In this document: positions 7,662 through 14,890 of the stretch, one piece after another | How the letters are laid out: each line of letters begins with the position of its first letter | Numbering within the stretch: position 1 is the first letter of the stretch | From: Inquilinus limosus DSM 16000 | Lineage (GTDB): Bacteria > Pseudomonadota > Alphaproteobacteria > DSM-16000 > Inquilinaceae | Direction of reading: 5' to 3' | Length of the DNA: 64,000 nucleotides | Assembly: GCF_000423185.1 (NCBI RefSeq) | Contig: NZ_AUHM01000033.1 | Span: 1-64,000 of the forward strand | Position numbers and translations under genes: made by a program | The notes under the pieces: generated by a model | Told to the model about the DNA's origin: nothing | Seen by the model: the letters and a program-made list of their open reading frames with translations, nothing else | Databases searched by the model: none

Positions 7662-7937
7662 AGCCGGATGAATTGAGGTCCGGTCGCGTCATGGCCTGAC
7701 AGAATGTCGAGCGTCTTCGCATAGCCTCTCCCGCCGGACGCGGGAGAGGTCGGGCTCGCGCAGCGAGGCCGGGTGAGGGCTGGCCCAGGCCTCGACAAAC
7801 TCCCCTCACCCGGAGCCGCTTCGCGTCTCCGACCTCTCCTCCTCGGGCTTGACCCGGGGAAAGCGGGAGAGGCAACACCTCACTGCCTCGCCGCGATCGG
7901 GATAGCCCGATCTGGCCTGAACTCATCCCGCTCTAAA
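7660..7937. repeat. composite palindromic element between convergent genes
   Basis: The outer arms, about 7660-7688 (TTAGAGCCGGATGAATTGAG) and 7910-7937 (reverse strand TTTAGAGCGGGATGAGTTCA), are inverted imperfect copies. Inside are the pair CCTCTCCCGC / GCGGGAGAGG and the pair GGGTGAGG / CCTCACCC. The element covers the whole gap between the MarR gene and the convergent sugar permease and overlaps both stop codons, so it probably also ends transcription from both sides. Confidence 0.7.
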
Positions 7938-8931
7938 CCGACTGCCGGGTCAGCCGGGCGCGGAGGTAGCCGACCGCCATCACCAGCAGCAGGATGCCGC
8001 CCCAGATGGCGAGGGTCAGGTGGGTGCTGAAGCCGAGCAGGTTGAAGCCGCTGGAGATGGCCTGGAGGATGATCAGCGCCAGCACCAGCCCGCCGACCTT
8101 GCCGAAGCCGCCGAAGGGGTCGGTGCCGCCCAGCACCGCGGCCAGGATGGTGACCAGCAGATAGCTTTCGCCGTAGCTGGCATTGGCCGAGTTGAACCGC
8201 GCCATCAGCACCAGCCCGGCGACGCCGCAGAGCAGGCCGGACAGGGTGTAGGTCCAGAGCAGCATCCGCCGGGTGTCGACGCCGGAGAAGCGCGTCGCCT
8301 GCTCGTTCGAGCCGATCAGGTAGAGGTTGACGCCGAAGGGCGTGCGGTTCAGCAGGATCGCGACCGGCAGGGCGCAGAGGGCGAAGACGAAGAGCGGCAT
8401 CGGCACCGGCCCGACCATGCCGTTGCCGAGGAACAGGATGCCCTCCGGAAAGCCGCCGATGACGTTGCCGCGGGTGAAGCCGATGGCGAGGCCCTTGAAC
8501 AGGATCATGGTGCCGAGCGTCGCCAGGATCGGCGACACGCCGACATAGGCGATGATCACGCCGTTGACCGCGCCGCACAGCGAGGCCAGCGCCAGCCCGG
8601 CCAGCACCGCCAGCAGGATGGTGCCGCCCCCGGCCTCGGCCCCGCCGCCCTGGACCATGATCCAGCCCATCAGCAGCGCCGACAGGTTGGCGGTGGAGAT
8701 CACCGACAGGTTCAGCCCCCCGCAGACCAGCGTGATCATCATCGCCAGCGCCAGCACGCCGAGCTCCGGCAGCTGGAAGGCGATCGACTGCAGGTTGGCG
8801 GCGGAGAGGAAGCGCTCGCCCACAACCAGCGAGAACACCAGCACCACCGCGACCAGCAGCAGCGCCAGCCCGGCCAGCACCGGGTCGAGGCGGAGGCCCG
8901 GGCGGCCGGCGGCAGAATCAGACGACGCCAC
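7933..8931 (-). CDS. sugar ABC transporter permease (CUT2 family)
   Basis: The 332-residue protein has about ten hydrophobic segments and the CUT2/RbsC signature: VCGGLNLSVISTANLSALLMGW near residues 70-91 and AILGGTDPFGGFGKVGG-like VLGGTDPFGGFGKVGG in the C-terminal third (the EAA-like loop). It forms the membrane channel with the second permease and the duplicated ATPase. Translation starts at GTG 8931 after GAGGAAGAG and overlaps the stop of the upstream permease by 14 bp. Order in the operon is binding protein, ATPase, permease, permease, as in Lsr (AI-2) and Rha importers. Confidence 0.9.
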   Translation of the reverse strand: MASSDSAAGRPGLRLDPVLAGLALLLVAVVLVFSLVVGERFLSAANLQSIAFQLPELGVLALAMMITLVCGGLNLSVISTANLSALLMGWIMVQGGGAEAGGGTILLAVLAGLALASLCGAVNGVIIAYVGVSPILATLGTMILFKGLAIGFTRGNVIGGFPEGILFLGNGMVGPVPMPLFVFALCALPVAILLNRTPFGVNLYLIGSNEQATRFSGVDTRRMLLWTYTLSGLLCGVAGLVLMARFNSANASYGESYLLVTILAAVLGGTDPFGGFGKVGGLVLALIILQAISSGFNLLGFSTHLTLAIWGGILLLVMAVGYLRARLTRQSV

Positions 8932-9973
8932 GGCTCTTCCTCCGGCTCTTCATGCGGTCGCTGAGGGCGGTGATGCAGACGCTGACCAGGATCACGAGCC
9001 CGGTGCAGACCTGGGTCCAGTAGGAGGACACGCCGACCATGATCAGCCCGTTCTGCAGCACGGCCAGCAGCGCGATGCCCAGCACCGTTCCCAGCACCGT
9101 GCCGACGCCGCCCAGCAGGCTGGCCCCGCCCAGCACCACGGCGGCCAGCACGTCGAGCTCGCGCCCCACCAGCACGTTCGGCGCCACCTGCTGCTGCAGC
9201 TGGGCGTGGATGATGGCGGCGACGCCGGCCATGGCGCCGAGATAGCCGAACACGAACATGTGCAGCCGGCCCATGCCGAAGCCCAGGCGCTTGGCCGCCT
9301 CCGGATTGCCGCCCATGGCGTAGATCTGCCGGCCGATCGCTGTCTGGTTTAGGAGAGCCCAGGTCGCCAGCAGGGCCAGCACCAGCGCCAGCATCTGGAT
9401 GGTGATGCGCAGGGTGCTGCCGTCCGGCAGCGGCAGCTGCACCAGCACGCCTTTGAAGAAGAAGGTCGGCAGGTTGAAGATCTGCTTGCCGCGCGAGAAG
9501 AACATCAGGAGGCCGAAGAACAGGTTCATCGTCGCGATGGTGACGATGATCGACGACGCCCTTAACCGGTAGACGATGGCGGCGTTGAAGAGGCCCAGCG
9601 CCAGCCCGACCGCCATCGCCACGGCGAAGACGATGGCCCAGTCCAGCACCGGCACGCCGGTCCCGGCCCGGCCGACGACGTTGAGCGCGAACAGCGCCGC
9701 CACATATTGCGACACCATGGTGGTGGCGGCGAAGGAGATGTCGATGTTGCCGGAGATCAGCACCACCAGCAGCCCCGCCGCCAGCACGCCGGTGACGGCG
9801 TAGGAGTTGGCGAGGTTCGACAGGTTGCCCAGCGTCAGGAAGTTCGGCGTGGCGAGGCCGAGGCCGACCACCGCCGCCGCGATCACCACCACCAGGTAGA
9901 ATTCGGTCCGCCGCAGCAGGCGGCCGAGCAGCGGCGGCCGCTCCGCCGGCGCAAAAGTTATGGTCTCAGCCAT
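8918..9973 (-). CDS. sugar ABC transporter permease (CUT2 family)
   Basis: This 351-residue permease is the second of the pair. It has about nine to ten membrane segments, the RbsC-type motif VVLISGNIDISFAATTMVSQYVAALF (about 70-95) and AAVVLGGASLLGGVGTVLG near 275-293. Two different permeases with one fused ATPase are typical of LsrC/LsrD or RhaP/RhaQ importers rather than RbsC homodimers. ATG 9973 overlaps the ATPase stop by 8 bp, implying coupled translation. Confidence 0.9.
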   Translation of the reverse strand: MAETITFAPAERPPLLGRLLRRTEFYLVVVIAAAVVGLGLATPNFLTLGNLSNLANSYAVTGVLAAGLLVVLISGNIDISFAATTMVSQYVAALFALNVVGRAGTGVPVLDWAIVFAVAMAVGLALGLFNAAIVYRLRASSIIVTIATMNLFFGLLMFFSRGKQIFNLPTFFFKGVLVQLPLPDGSTLRITIQMLALVLALLATWALLNQTAIGRQIYAMGGNPEAAKRLGFGMGRLHMFVFGYLGAMAGVAAIIHAQLQQQVAPNVLVGRELDVLAAVVLGGASLLGGVGTVLGTVLGIALLAVLQNGLIMVGVSSYWTQVCTGLVILVSVCITALSDRMKSRRKSRGVV

Positions 9974-11456
9974 TCACTCTCTGCCTCAGCTCAGCCTCCG
10001 TCGTCTGGTGCGGCCGGACCTCGCCGGTGATCCGCCCCTGCCGCATCACCAGGATGCGGTGGCAGTGATACAGCACCTCCGGGATCTCGTCGGAGATCAT
10101 GACCACGGCCATGCCCTCGGCCGCCAGGCGCTTCACCACCTCGTAGATCCCGTCCTTGTTGGCGATGTCGACGCCGACCGTCGGGCTGTCCAGGATCAGC
10201 ACCTTCGGCTTCGTCGCGATCCACTTCGCCAGCACCACGCGCTGCTGGTTGCCGCCGGACAGGGTGCGCACCGGGTTCTCCGGGTCCGACACCTTGATGT
10301 TCAGCGACCGGATGGCGCCCTGCACCTGGTCGTTGGCGGCCCGGCGCCGGATGAGCCCGAAGGCCGAGGTCAGCCGGTCGAGGATGGTGACCGTGGCGTT
10401 GCGCGCGATCGACTGCGGCAGGACGAGGCCGAGCGTCAGCCGGTCCTCCGACACATAGGCGATGCCCTGGCGGATCGCCTGCCGCGGCGACCCGATGCGC
10501 ACCGGCCGGCCCTCGACCCGCACCTCGCCGGCATCGGCCGGGTTCATGCCGAACAGCGACAGCGCCATCTCGGTGCGGCCGGAGCCGAGCAGGCCGGTGA
10601 TGCCCAGGATCTCGCCGCGATGCACGGTGAAGCCGATATCGGCGAATTCACCCGCCTTGCCGAGCCCCTTCACCTCCAGAACCGGCTCGGCCCGCGTGGC
10701 GCCGGGGTCCAGCACGTCGTAGTGGAACTCCTTCCCGGTCATCAGGAAGGCCATGCGCCTGGCGTCCATCTCCGCCGCCGGCCAGGTGCCGACCTTGCGG
10801 CCGTCGCGCATCACCGTGACCCGGTCGGCGATCTCCATCACCTCGTCCAGGCGGTGGCTGACGAACAGGGTGGAGATGCCGTGGGCCTTGAGGTCCAGCA
10901 CCAGCCGCAGCAGGGCGTCGACCTCGGTCCGGGTCAGGGACGCCGTCGGCTCGTCCATGATCACCAGCTTCGCGTCGGCGGCGAGCGCCCGGCAGATCGC
11001 CACCAGCTGGCGGCTGGCGATGTTGAGCGACCCGACCAGCGCCTCGGGGTCCAGCCGGACGCCGATCCGCGCCATCGCGGCCTTCGCCGAATCGCGGATC
11101 GCGGCCCAGCGCGCCGGGGTGAAGCTGCGGCCGACATGGTGGCCGATGCCGATGTTCTCGGCCACGGTCAGGTTCGGGAACAGCGATAGGTCCTGGTAGA
11201 TCACCTGGATGCCGCGGCGCACCGATTCGACCGGGGTCAGGTGCCCGATCGCCTCGCCGCCGATGGCGATGCGGCCGCCCGGCTCCGGCGCCAGCACGCC
11301 GGCGATGATCTTGATCAGCGTGCTCTTGCCGCAGCCGTTCTCGCCGACCAGGCAATGCACCTCGCCGGCGGCGAGATCGAAATCGACCTCGCGCAGGGCA
11401 TGCACGCCGCCGAAGCGCTTGCCGATGCCCTGGAGGTCGAGGAGCAGATCCGTCAT
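9966..11456 (-). CDS. sugar ABC transporter ATPase, two NBDs (CUT2 family)
   Basis: The 496-residue protein has two fused nucleotide-binding domains. Domain one has Walker A GENGCGKST (38-46) and Walker B VIMDEPTAS. Domain two has a degenerate Walker A (TGLLGSGRTE) and the signature LSGGNQQRVVLAKW with Walker B LILDSPTVGVD, where Ser replaces the usual catalytic Glu. A weak second site is normal for the family. ATG 11456 is used; a longer frame to 11615 runs through the REP-like repeat and is rejected. It energises the permeases at 7933-9973 together with the binding protein at 11686. Confidence 0.92.
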   Translation of the reverse strand: MTDLLLDLQGIGKRFGGVHALREVDFDLAAGEVHCLVGENGCGKSTLIKIIAGVLAPEPGGRIAIGGEAIGHLTPVESVRRGIQVIYQDLSLFPNLTVAENIGIGHHVGRSFTPARWAAIRDSAKAAMARIGVRLDPEALVGSLNIASRQLVAICRALAADAKLVIMDEPTASLTRTEVDALLRLVLDLKAHGISTLFVSHRLDEVMEIADRVTVMRDGRKVGTWPAAEMDARRMAFLMTGKEFHYDVLDPGATRAEPVLEVKGLGKAGEFADIGFTVHRGEILGITGLLGSGRTEMALSLFGMNPADAGEVRVEGRPVRIGSPRQAIRQGIAYVSEDRLTLGLVLPQSIARNATVTILDRLTSAFGLIRRRAANDQVQGAIRSLNIKVSDPENPVRTLSGGNQQRVVLAKWIATKPKVLILDSPTVGVDIANKDGIYEVVKRLAAEGMAVVMISDEIPEVLYHCHRILVMRQGRITGEVRPHQTTEAELRQRVNG

Positions 11457-11534
11457 GCGGGGCGACCGACTTCCATCGAGGGGTGGCACTTTGCGTCGCC
11501 CCTCCCGCCCGAGAGACCTTTCAAGAAACCCCAC

Positions 11535-11620
11535 CGTCATTGCGAGGAGGCGAAGCCGACGAAGCAATCCAGGGGCCGGTGCGAACGGCCCTGGATTGCT
11601 TCGCTGCGCTCGCAATGACG
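11535..11620. repeat. REP-like palindrome inside the sugar transporter operon
   Basis: The element has ends CGTCATTGCGAG and CTCGCAATGACG and inner arms GAAGCAATCCAGGG / CCCTGGATTGCTTC. Outside the core, GCCCCTCCCG (about 11500) and CGGGAGGGGC (about 11664) form a further outer inverted pair together with AGACCTTTC/GAAAAGGTC, extending the element to roughly 11497-11672. It separates the binding-protein gene from the ATPase gene, where mRNA folding could set different expression levels. Confidence 0.9.
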
Positions 11621-11685
11621 GTGTTGGGAATTCGGAAAAGGTCCTTCAAACGGGAGGGGCCACACAAACCAGCATCAGACCGGCC

Positions 11686-12675
11686 TCACAGCCCGGCGTC
11701 GATCAGCTTGTCCACCGTGTCCTTGTTGATGTGCAGGATCAGGTTGGCGCGGATGTTGTGCGTCGCCGGGTCGACCGCGACCTTGCCGACGCCCGGGATC
11801 TCCATGCCGTCGGTGATCTCCTTCTTGTCCAGCACCAGCTTGGCCACCGCCATCATGGCGTAGCCGGCGTCGATCGGGTTCCACAGGAAGCATTCCTGCA
11901 CCACCTCGTCGGCGATCAGCGCCCGGCCCGGGCTGGGCAGGCAGGTGCCGGTGACGAACACCTTGCCCTGCATGCCGCGCTCGCGCACCGCGTTGCCGGC
12001 GCCGATCGGGCCGTTCGAGCCGAAGCCGATGATGCCCTTCAGGTTCGGATAGGCGGTGATCGCGTCCATCGCCACGCGGTAGGCGCTGTCGACCTCGTCG
12101 GCGCCCGGGAAGCGGTCGGTGACCAGCTTCATCTTCGGGTACTTGGCCTTCTGATAGGCGATCGCCGCGTCGGCCCACTGGTTGTGCAGCGGCGTGGTCA
12201 GCGTGCCGACCATGACGATGTACTCGCCCTCGCCGCCCATCGACTGGGCCAGCTTCTCCATCTGGACCTCGCCGAACTCCTTCGAGTCGATGAGCTCGAT
12301 GTTCCAGGTCTTGGTCTTCTGCTCCGGCGCCTCATGGGTGATGATCGGGATGCCCGCGGCGGCGGCGCGCTGCAGCACCGGCTCCATCACGTTGACGTCG
12401 AGCGGGATCAGCCCGATGGCGTCGACCTTGCGGGCGATCAGGTCCTCGACCAGCTTCACCTGCTGCGCCGGGTCCACGGTGTTGGGGCCGACCATCGAGG
12501 CGTCGAGCCCGAACTCCTCGCCGCCCTTCTGGATCCCCTGCTCCACGGCGTTGAACCAGGGGATGCCGGCGATCTTCACCACCGTCACCACCTCCGGCTT
12601 GTCCTGGGCCGCCGCCGGGCCGGCGAGCAGCGCGGCAGCCAGCGGCAGGGCGTATCTCAACAACTTCCTGGTCAC
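11686..12675 (-). CDS. sugar ABC transporter substrate-binding protein (LsrB/RhaS-like)
   Basis: The 329-residue protein has a Sec signal peptide (KLLRYALPLAAALLAGPAAAQ, cleavage after AAA-Q near residue 24) and a periplasmic-binding-protein type I fold: TVVKIAGIPWFNAVEQGIQK, DPAQQVKLVEDLIARKVDAIGLIPLD, and GIIGFGSNGPIGAGNAVRERGM. These resemble LsrB (AI-2) and rhamnose-binding RhaS proteins; the ligand is not determined. I choose GTG 12675 because GGGAGG lies 7 bp upstream; upstream in-frame ATG 12690 and 12717 lack such a site. It is the first gene of the importer operon, 229 bp ahead of the ATPase. Confidence 0.88.
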   Translation of the reverse strand: MTRKLLRYALPLAAALLAGPAAAQDKPEVVTVVKIAGIPWFNAVEQGIQKGGEEFGLDASMVGPNTVDPAQQVKLVEDLIARKVDAIGLIPLDVNVMEPVLQRAAAAGIPIITHEAPEQKTKTWNIELIDSKEFGEVQMEKLAQSMGGEGEYIVMVGTLTTPLHNQWADAAIAYQKAKYPKMKLVTDRFPGADEVDSAYRVAMDAITAYPNLKGIIGFGSNGPIGAGNAVRERGMQGKVFVTGTCLPSPGRALIADEVVQECFLWNPIDAGYAMMAVAKLVLDKKEITDGMEIPGVGKVAVDPATHNIRANLILHINKDTVDKLIDAGL

Positions 12676-12731
12676 GTTGCGGCCTCCCATCGACCTGTTT
12701 TGATCCGGCGGAATCACCGGGTTAGATCCGA

Positions 12732-12757
12732 CAAATGTTCGGTTTGAAAAACATTTG
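12732..12757. promoter_or_regulatory. inverted repeat upstream of the sugar importer operon
   Basis: Perfect 8-bp arms CAAATGTT (12732-12739) and AACATTTG (12750-12757) lie 57-82 bp before the GTG start of the binding protein, in a stretch that is locally AT-rich. Size and spacing suit a sugar-sensing repressor of the LacI, DeoR or SorC type. No regulator gene of those families is adjacent, so the regulator would act from elsewhere. Confidence 0.55.
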
Positions 12758-12760
12758 AAG

Positions 12761-13399
12761 TCAAGGGGAGGACTCAGCGGCTGAAGGATGCAGTCCGGGA
12801 CCGTAGCCGGCGGCGAGCACGGCGACGCTGGGCAGCGGCGTCAGCAGCCCGACCGGCCCGGCCGGCGGGCGCGGCCGGGCCTCGGCATAGCCCGAAGGGG
12901 TCCAGCGCCGCAGGCTGCCGCCCAGCACCAGCCAGGCGCCGCCCGGGTCGTCCGCCAGCGCCACCATCGCCCCGTCCGGCAGGTCGGAGATCGGCTGCCG
13001 GACCGTCCGCTGGCGTCGGGTGGCGGGGTCGATCCGCGCGGCGTGCAGCACCCGGTCCATCGCCTCGGCCCGCGGCGGGTCGGCCAGGCCGTGCGCCCGC
13101 ATCCAGGCCGCGCGCCAGGCGTTGTAGGCCTCGCGCCGGCATTCTGCGCAGGGCCGGTGGCCGGCGGCGATCGCCACCGCCTCATCCAGGAAGAACAGAT
13201 GGGTCCAGCGGCCCGGCTGCATCACCGGGCGCCACCGGCCCTTGAACTGCAGGCGGCAGCAGATCCAGCGGGTGGTGGACCAAGGCCGGCGGATGCGGCC
13301 CTCCGCGTCGTGGATCACGCCGCGATTGCCCAGCACGGTGCCGCGGGCGGGGTCGGCGACGATCTCGCCGAAGGGCGTGACGCGGTTGCGATAGGCCAT
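12761..13399 (-). CDS. conserved hypothetical protein with paired cysteines
   Basis: The 212-residue protein starts MAYRNRVTPFGEIVADPARG and contains two cysteine clusters: WICCRLQFKGRWRP (about 50-63) and AAGHRPCAECRREAYNAWR (about 85-103), which with nearby His residues could hold a zinc ion. I recall similar conserved hypothetical proteins in many proteobacteria, but no function. ATG 13399 is supported by conservation of the MxYRNRVTPFGEI start as I remember it. It is divergent from the TetR gene, 75 bp away, with the TetR-type palindrome in between, so it may share its control. The C-terminus (about 165 onward) is Pro/Gly-rich and variable. Confidence 0.75.
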   Translation of the reverse strand: MAYRNRVTPFGEIVADPARGTVLGNRGVIHDAEGRIRRPWSTTRWICCRLQFKGRWRPVMQPGRWTHLFFLDEAVAIAAGHRPCAECRREAYNAWRAAWMRAHGLADPPRAEAMDRVLHAARIDPATRRQRTVRQPISDLPDGAMVALADDPGGAWLVLGGSLRRWTPSGYAEARPRPPAGPVGLLTPLPSVAVLAAGYGPGLHPSAAESSP

Positions 13400-13443
13400 G
13401 CGGCCATCATGGCATGGCCGCCATGCCCGGCCAGCGGATTGAT

Positions 13444-13467
13444 ACTGTACCGACTGGTCGGTATAGT
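13444..13467. promoter_or_regulatory. TetR-type operator
   Basis: TACCGAC-TG-GTCGGTA at 13448-13463 is a perfect palindrome. With flanks, the arms extend to 11 bp each (ACTGTACCGAC and GTCGGTATAGT) with a single mismatch. It ends 7 bp before the TetR start codon and lies in the divergent promoter shared with the gene at 12761-13399. This is the form expected of an autoregulatory TetR site. Confidence 0.8.
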
Positions 13468-13474
13468 CATCACC

Positions 13475-14017
13475 ATGAGCACGCCAGACACCAAGACCCG
13501 GATCCTGACCGCCGCCGAGCTCGTGGTGCTGGAGCGCGGCGTCTCCGCCCTCACCCTGGACGCGGTGGCCGAGGCCGCCGGCCTGAGCAAGGGCGGCCTG
13601 ATCTACCACTTCGAGAGCAAGGAGGCGCTGATCCGCGCCATGATCGCCCGGATCGGCGCCTGCATGCAGGAGCGGATGGACCGCGCCGGCGACGGCCGGC
13701 CTGGCGGCTGGACCCGCGCCTATCTCGACGCCGCCTTCCCGCCGCCCGGCACCCAGGACGACCGCGACGCGACGCGGGAGGCGGCGCTGATCGCCGCCCT
13801 CGGCAACGACCCCGCCCTGCTGGCGCCCTATGCCGCGCAATATGCCGGCTGGGTCGAGCGGCAGCGGACGGACGGGATCGACCCGATTCTGGCCGCCATC
13901 GTCCGGCTGGCGGCGGACGGGCTGTGGCTGAACGAGGTGTTCGGCATCCGCGCCGTCGACCCGGCCGACCGGACGGCGGTGCTGCAGCGCCTGCACGCGA
14001 TGACGCGCGGCGCCTGA
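13475..14017 (+). CDS. TetR/AcrR-family transcriptional regulator
   Basis: The 180-residue protein has the TetR N-terminal DNA-binding domain: [50 protein letters not shown] (about 7-56), with [10 protein letters not shown] as recognition helix. The C-terminal ligand domain is divergent and ends in a helix with WLNEVFG, as in many regulators of SMR or RND efflux. ATG 13475 is the first start after the palindrome at 13444-13467. The SugE-like exporter starts 25 bp downstream, so the two are very likely co-transcribed and self-repressed. Confidence 0.9.
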   Translation: MSTPDTKTRILTAAELVVLERGVSALTLDAVAEAAGLSKGGLIYHFESKEALIRAMIARIGACMQERMDRAGDGRPGGWTRAYLDAAFPPPGTQDDRDATREAALIAALGNDPALLAPYAAQYAGWVERQRTDGIDPILAAIVRLAADGLWLNEVFGIRAVDPADRTAVLQRLHAMTRGA

Positions 14018-14042
14018 CCTTCAATCCGAGGAGTTTCCTGTC

Positions 14043-14363
14043 ATGGCTTGGGTGATCCTGATCGTCGCCGGGCTGTTCGAGATCGGCTGGGCGATCGGCC
14101 TGAAATACACCGAGGGCTTCACCCGCCTGTGGCCCAGCGTGGCGACGGCGGCGGCGATGATCGTCAGCCTGGCGCTGCTGGGCCTGGCGCTGAAGTCGCT
14201 GCCGATCGGCACCGCCTATGCGATCTGGACCGGCGTCGGCGCGGTCGGCACCGCGATTCTCGGCATCTATCTGTTCGGCGAATCCGCCGACTTCGCCCGC
14301 CTGGCCTGCATCGGCCTGATCGTCGCCGGAATCATCGGGCTGAAGCTGGTGACGCCTCATTGA
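14043..14363 (+). CDS. SMR-family exporter, SugE/Gdx type
   Basis: The 106-residue protein has four transmembrane helices and the SMR-conserved glutamate in the first helix ([16 protein letters not shown], Glu13). [12 protein letters not shown] and the [18 protein letters not shown] segment are those of the Gdx/SugE branch, whose members export guanidinium, rather than the EmrE multidrug branch. ATG 14043 follows GAGGAG. It is in a transcription unit behind the TetR gene. I see no ykkC guanidine riboswitch upstream; control appears to be by TetR. Confidence 0.88.
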   Translation: MAWVILIVAGLFEIGWAIGLKYTEGFTRLWPSVATAAAMIVSLALLGLALKSLPIGTAYAIWTGVGAVGTAILGIYLFGESADFARLACIGLIVAGIIGLKLVTPH

Positions 14364-14369
14364 GCCGCC

Positions 14370-14461
14370 CGTCATGGCGAGGAGGCGAAGCCGACGAAGC
14401 GATCCAGGGGCCGGTGCGAGCCGCCCTGGATGGCCACGGCGCTGCGCGCCTCGCCATGACG
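14370..14461. repeat. REP-like palindrome between two SMR genes
   Basis: This copy has ends CGTCATGGCGAG and CTCGCCATGACG, with inner arms ATCCAGGG and CCCTGGAT. It is the GTCATGGCGAG variant of the family and shares the GGAGGCGAAGCCGACGAAGC inner segment with the copies at 11535 and 32400. It lies between the two SMR exporters. Confidence 0.88.
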
Positions 14462-14494
14462 AGGAAGGAATGTCCCCAAACCCCGCCGGAGCGA

Positions 14495-14824
14495 ATGAAC
14501 CCCATGGCCTGGATCCTGCTGCTCGCCGCGATCGGCTTCGAGGTCGCGGGCACGGTCTGCATGAAGCTGTCCGACGGGTTCCGCAACCCGCTGCCCTCGG
14601 CGCTGATCTTCGTGTTCTACGCCGCGGCCTTCGGCCTGTTGACCCTGACCCTGCGGCGGATGGAGCTGAGCATCGCCTATGCCGTCTGGTCCGGCATCGG
14701 CACCGCGCTGACGGTGGTGATCGGCGTGCTGTGGTTCCAGGAGGCGCTGACCGTGCTGAAGCTGGCCTCGATCGCCCTGGTGATCGCCGGCATCGTCGGG
14801 CTCAACCTCGGCGGCGCGCATTGA
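14495..14824 (+). CDS. SMR-family multidrug exporter-like protein
   Basis: The 109-residue protein has four membrane helices and the essential glutamate in the first (AAIGFEVAGTVCMKLSDGF, Glu16). SIAYAVWSGIGTALTVVIGVLWFQEALT is the typical SMR third and fourth helix and points to the EmrE/multidrug or YkkC/D side of the family. ATG 14495 follows GCCGGAG at 7-8 bp; ATG 14504 is an alternative. Two non-identical SMR genes in a row suggest either a heterodimer or two pumps with different substrates under one TetR regulator. Confidence 0.87.
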   Translation: MNPMAWILLLAAIGFEVAGTVCMKLSDGFRNPLPSALIFVFYAAAFGLLTLTLRRMELSIAYAVWSGIGTALTVVIGVLWFQEALTVLKLASIALVIAGIVGLNLGGAH

Positions 14825-14890
14825 CGCGTGGTCCGGCCTGGGCTCAACTGCCGCCGTTTCAGCAAGCCATAGCGCCCCGAGGTTGCCCGA

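Noticed and set aside
11457-11615. N-terminal extension of the CUT2 ATPase
   Set aside because: The extension is encoded by a REP-like repeat and is absent from the family.
13950-14042. Guanidine (ykkC) riboswitch upstream of the SugE/Gdx-like gene
   Set aside because: The spacer to the TetR gene is only 25 bp and the preceding sequence is coding; no riboswitch core was recognised.
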